DNA of 64,000 nt from SZUA-547 sp963669315 (lineage in GTDB: Bacteria > Pseudomonadota > Alphaproteobacteria > Rhodobacterales > Rhodobacteraceae). Positions 60,772-64,000 of this stretch are shown here, piece after piece. The DNA is taken from assembly GCA_963669315.1 (NCBI GenBank), contig OY770021.1, forward strand, positions 248,001 to 312,000. The letters run 5' to 3'. The notes under the pieces are model-generated. The model did no database searches, was not told the origin of the DNA, and saw nothing but the letters and a program-made list of their open reading frames with translations. How positions within the stretch are numbered: the stretch's first letter is position 1; each line of letters opens with the position of its first letter. The position numbers and the translations under genes are program-made.

Positions 60772-61269
60772 ATGAGCGAAGAAATCAAGAAACCAAAGCC
60801 GTCGCGAGAAGAGAAACGGCTGATGCGCTCGGCCGCTCGGCTGGCGGCGGTTCAGGCGCTCTATCAGATGGAGTTGACCGGCGCGCCGTGGAGCAGGGTC
60901 CAGACTGAGTTCGAGAATCATCGATTGGGCGCTGAGATCGAGGGCGACCAGTATCGCGACGCCGACGTCGCGCTGTTTCGCGATCTGGTTCGGGGCGCGG
61001 TGGACCGGCAGGTGGAGATCGACAAGGCGACCGACCGGGCGCTGGTCGAGGCCTGGCCTCTGGGCCGCATCGATCCGACGCTGCGCGCCATCTTCCGCGC
61101 CGCCGGGTATGAGCTTGCCGCGCGGGCGGATGTGCCATGGAAAGTGGCGATCACCGAGTATGTCGATGTTGCGAAAGCCTTTTTCGAGGGCGGCAAGGAG
61201 CCGAAATTCGTCAACGCCGTGCTGGACCATATGGCGCGGGAGTTGCGGCCGGAAGCCGCCAAGGCCTAG
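60772..61269 (+). CDS. nusB: Transcription antitermination factor NusB
   Basis: 165 residues. RSAARLAAVQALYQMELTG and the C-terminal LRAIFRAAGYELAARADVPWKVAITEYVDVAKAFFEGGKEPKFVNAVLDHMAREL fold are typical NusB. It promotes antitermination on rRNA operons with NusE. Co-transcribed with ribH. Confidence 0.95.
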   Translation: MSEEIKKPKPSREEKRLMRSAARLAAVQALYQMELTGAPWSRVQTEFENHRLGAEIEGDQYRDADVALFRDLVRGAVDRQVEIDKATDRALVEAWPLGRIDPTLRAIFRAAGYELAARADVPWKVAITEYVDVAKAFFEGGKEPKFVNAVLDHMARELRPEAAKA

Positions 61270-61350
61270 CGCGCTCGCGACACTCTGCGCGTTAAACCCC
61301 CATCACAGAACTCGAATCTCGTGCTAGCATCGCCCGTGAAGGAGACCGCG

Positions 61351-61671
61351 ATGCCCACGATTTCGAAATCCAACGACGTTCAGACCGTCATCACCACGTT
61401 CGATGTGACGCCCGGCACCTGCCAGGATCTGCTGGACGAGTTGCAGGAGGCTTATGACTCGTTCATCCGGCATCAGCCGGGGTTCATCGGCGCGGGCATC
61501 CATGTGAACGACGCGCAGTGCCGGATCGCCAACTATTCGCAATGGAAGGACCGCAAGGACTTCCAGGCGATGCTGCGCACGCCGGAGATGCGAGAGCGCA
61601 ATCGCAAGATCGCCACGCTCTGCAAAAGCTTCGAACCGGTGATGTATGACGTGACCGAGTCGTTCGACTGA
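61351..61671 (+). CDS. Antibiotic-biosynthesis-monooxygenase (ABM) domain protein
   Basis: 106 residues of the ferredoxin-like ABM fold: VITTFDVTPGTCQDLLDELQEAYDSFIRHQPGFIGAGIHVND, ending with the YSQWKDRKDFQAML motif. Members are cofactor-free oxidases or detoxification proteins. The ATG at 61351 has AAGGAGA upstream; the frame is open a few codons before. It precedes a cytochrome P450 gene by 52 bp, so the two may be co-transcribed. Confidence 0.8.
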   Translation: MPTISKSNDVQTVITTFDVTPGTCQDLLDELQEAYDSFIRHQPGFIGAGIHVNDAQCRIANYSQWKDRKDFQAMLRTPEMRERNRKIATLCKSFEPVMYDVTESFD

Positions 61672-61723
61672 TTTCAGCCGCTGTATTGCAAAGGCGAGCC
61701 GTCATGCGAAGGACCGCCGCCAG

Positions 61724-63088
61724 ATGACCAAGCATTTCAAACCGGCCACCGTGCCCATGGCGCTGCGCCCGCTGACGCTGGGCGAGACGGTGAAGCACGC
61801 GCGTCAGAACGCGCTGACGGTCGTGCCGCGGCTGGCCTATCTGCAACCGGTGATCTCGGGCCGGCTGGTGTCACGTTGGCACATGGTCATGGAGCCCGGG
61901 GCGCTGAAGCGGATATTGCTGGACAAGGTCGACGCCTATCCCAAAGCGCCGATCATGAAGCGGATGCTGACCCCGGCGATCGGGCAGAGCCTATTCACCA
62001 CCGAAGGCGCCGAGTGGCGCTGGCGCCGCCGCGCCGTTGCCCCGGTTTTCGCCCACCGCAACGTCGTGGAGCTGACACCGTTCATGTCCGCCACCGCCGA
62101 CCGGGCGTCGGACAAGATCGCAGTAGCCAATAGCGCCGTGGACGCGGTCGATCTTATGATGGGCGCGACTTTCGATGTGATCGCCGACGTTGCGCTTTCG
62201 GGTCGTGAGAGCTTCGACCAGACCCGCTATCTGGAGATGGTGACGCTCTATTTCGAGAGCATCGGCAAGGTCTCGATCCTTGATTTTCTGGACGCGCCCG
62301 ACTGGGTTCCCCGTCCCGGCGTTCTGGGCGGACGCCGCTCGGTCAAGGCGATGCACGGGATGATCGAAAAGGCGATGGAGCGACGGCGCGCGCGGGGCGG
62401 AGAGGCGGACGACCTGCTCAGCCGCATGCTGGAGGCGGAAGACCCGGAGACGGGGCGCAAGATGAGCCACGAGGAAGTGCGCAACAACATGCAGTTCTTC
62501 ATCGTGGCGGGTCATGAGACGACGGCGCTGACCATCGCCTGGGCGCTTTACCTGCTGGCCAATGACCCGGCGGCGCAGGCCCGCGCGCGCGAAGAAGCGC
62601 AGGGCGTTCTGGGGGCCGGGGAAGACGCGCGACCGGCGACGGGCGACGACCTCGACAACCTGACCTATGTGCGGCAGGTGATCGACGAGACAATGCGGCT
62701 CTACCCCCCGGTCGGCATGGTCAACCGTGTGGCGCTGGAGGATGACGAGCTGGTCGGCCGCAAGGTCGACAAGGGCGACACGATCTTCCTGCCCTTCTAT
62801 GCGCTGCACCGGCATGAGATGTGGTGGGACGCGCCGGAGCTGTTCGACCCCGACAATTTCACGGCCGAGAACGTCAAAGCCCGCGAACGGTTCCTGCATC
62901 TGCCCTTCGGCGGCGGGCCTCGGGTGTGCCTGGGGGCGAATTTCGCGGTGATGCAGGCGCAGATCATCCTGGCGACCCTGCTGGCGCGCTGGCGCGTGCG
63001 CCCGGTGGAGGGCCACCGCCCCGATCCGGTGATGGTGATGACGCTGAGGCCGAAGAACGGCATGCCGCTGGTGTTTGAGAGAGCCTGA
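61724..63088 (+). CDS. Cytochrome P450
   Basis: 454 residues. Oxygen-binding I-helix AGHETT at 262-267, ExxR at E322-R325, and the heme loop FGGGPRVCLG with ligand C402. It is a class I-type bacterial P450; the substrate is unknown. It lies 52 bp after the ABM protein and no ferredoxin or reductase gene is near. The conserved sequence extends through the whole frame. Confidence 0.93.
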   Translation: MTKHFKPATVPMALRPLTLGETVKHARQNALTVVPRLAYLQPVISGRLVSRWHMVMEPGALKRILLDKVDAYPKAPIMKRMLTPAIGQSLFTTEGAEWRWRRRAVAPVFAHRNVVELTPFMSATADRASDKIAVANSAVDAVDLMMGATFDVIADVALSGRESFDQTRYLEMVTLYFESIGKVSILDFLDAPDWVPRPGVLGGRRSVKAMHGMIEKAMERRRARGGEADDLLSRMLEAEDPETGRKMSHEEVRNNMQFFIVAGHETTALTIAWALYLLANDPAAQARAREEAQGVLGAGEDARPATGDDLDNLTYVRQVIDETMRLYPPVGMVNRVALEDDELVGRKVDKGDTIFLPFYALHRHEMWWDAPELFDPDNFTAENVKARERFLHLPFGGGPRVCLGANFAVMQAQIILATLLARWRVRPVEGHRPDPVMVMTLRPKNGMPLVFERA

Positions 63089-63143
63089 TCTGCGCGCATA
63101 TCGCCCCTCGCGCACAAGCTTAACGTGCGGTATGGCGTAGGGG

Positions 63144-64000
63144 ATGAGCGAGGAATCGAAAGCGGTTGAGAAGTATTGGCCCTTCGCCCCAATCAGGGCG
63201 AAGGACATTCCCGAACCTCTGAAGAATCTCATCAGCAAGGCATGCATCGCGGTGGCGACTGTCTGGGTCGTTGCTTCGCTGATTCTGCTCGCCGATCTTT
63301 TGACCAACTTCTTCGATGGCGGAGCGACCGAAGCCGATCGGTTTAAAGAGGCGCGGACGACGGTGCTGATCCTCGTCGCGCTGCTTGGCGCGCCGTTCGT
63401 GATCTGGCGGACGATCCTGGCCGCGACGCAGACGGAGATCGCGCAGCAGACCCACTACACTGACCTCTTCACCAAGGCGGTGGACCAGTTGGGCGCGACG
63501 CAGGAGATCAGGAAAGACAACACCGTCAGCACCGAGCCCAGTATCGAGGTGCGGCTGGGCGGCATCTACGCCCTGCAGCGGATCGCGGAGGAGAGCGAGC
63601 GCGACTATCTGCCGATCGTCAAAACCCTCAGCGCCTATGTCCGGCAGAATCTCGGTGAAGAGGTCGCGATGCCGGACGACCTGCCGCCCGATCCGGATTG
63701 GGATGCTGCCTCAGAGAACCCCATCGACGCAGACTGGGACGCGCTACGCGAACAAAGTGAAAAGCGACGCGAGGCGATTCAGGACTGGGGCGAAAGGCTT
63801 CGCAAGGATGCGGCGGAAAAGGGGGAACCCTCCGCCTATCGCCCCGATATCCGCGCCGCGCTTGACGTGCTGGAGAAGCGCGCGCCGCAGCATCGCCACC
63901 TGGAGTTGGAGACCGGCAAGCTGACCCCGCCGCCCGAACCGCCGCCGATGGAGCTTTCCGGCGAAACGGGAGAGGAGATTCGCGCCTCCGCAGAGAAAAT
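63144..64000 (+). CDS. Membrane protein with likely C-terminal pentapeptide repeats (truncated by window edge)
   Basis: 285 codons visible from an ATG at 63144 and open to the end. Two hydrophobic helices are at about residues 32-54 and 72-90, then THYTDLFTKAVDQLGATQE and VRLGGIYALQRIAEESERDYLPIVKTLSAYVRQNL. This is the N-terminal module common in pentapeptide-repeat membrane proteins of this order; the repeats themselves would lie beyond 64000. The last 80 residues are charged and variable. Confidence 0.6.
   Translation, partial: MSEESKAVEKYWPFAPIRAKDIPEPLKNLISKACIAVATVWVVASLILLADLLTNFFDGGATEADRFKEARTTVLILVALLGAPFVIWRTILAATQTEIAQQTHYTDLFTKAVDQLGATQEIRKDNTVSTEPSIEVRLGGIYALQRIAEESERDYLPIVKTLSAYVRQNLGEEVAMPDDLPPDPDWDAASENPIDADWDALREQSEKRREAIQDWGERLRKDAAEKGEPSAYRPDIRAALDVLEKRAPQHRHLELETGKLTPPPEPPPMELSGETGEEIRASAEK

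Overview
The window looks like a GC-rich alphaproteobacterial chromosome, most like the Rhodobacterales. I infer this from gene content rather than from a database match. Supporting signs are ChpT (the CckA-ChpT-CtrA phosphotransferase), HdaA, the adjacent ornithine-lipid pair olsB-olsA, a short prolyl-tRNA synthetase of about 445 residues, a split cobalamin methionine-synthase locus with DUF1638, and the run glyA-nrdR-ribD-ribE-TPR-ribB-ribH-nusB.

The first 13.2 kb is an accessory island. At its left edge is a visibly AT-richer pair, a DUF3696-type AAA ATPase and a TOPRIM-like protein cut by the window edge, which looks like a phage-defence pair. Next comes the most interesting part, 2528..8158. 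A leftward operon encodes a HTH-like protein, an HNH protein and a family B DNA polymerase with intact exonuclease and polymerase motifs. A further leftward gene of unknown function lies beside it, and a divergent rightward gene encodes a complete stand-alone Cas1. No other cas gene or CRISPR array is present. Cas1 + PolB + HNH + HTH is the signature set of casposons, the Cas1-mobilised DNA transposons. I could not find convincing terminal inverted repeats.

To the right are a McrA-like HNH nuclease, a homing-type HNH nuclease and a small HTH protein with two palindromic operators. These are followed by a 178-bp nested palindrome, a decayed C-terminal fragment of a second cas1 on the minus strand, an IS3-family element with a visible -1 frameshift signal, and a 5'-truncated Imm11-like gene. 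The IS lacks an obvious target duplication and joins two truncated genes, so a deletion next to it is likely. The island ends near the 3' end of a sulfotransferase gene.

From 13.2 kb to the end the gene content is that of an ordinary chromosome backbone. 13-25 kb: sulfotransferase, cupin, ThiE-like protein, ornithine lipid synthesis, ChpT, gmk/yicC, and corrinoid and homocysteine methyltransferase proteins. 25-45 kb: sufE, rnd, an OmpA lipoprotein, aspS, vsr, azoR, methylmalonyl-CoA epimerase, a tandem-repeat coiled-coil protein, dnaE, lolD/lolE and proS. 45-55 kb: ppx, a branched-chain amino-acid-type dehydrogenase, ppk, hdaA, an AI-2E-family permease, nadK and glyA. 55-64 kb: nrdR, the riboflavin operon, nusB, a cytochrome P450 and the start of a probable pentapeptide-repeat membrane protein. 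Two small genes of 41 and 44 codons (33894..34019 and 55216..55350) were added by reading the intergenic spacers. No rRNA, tRNA or CRISPR array was seen.
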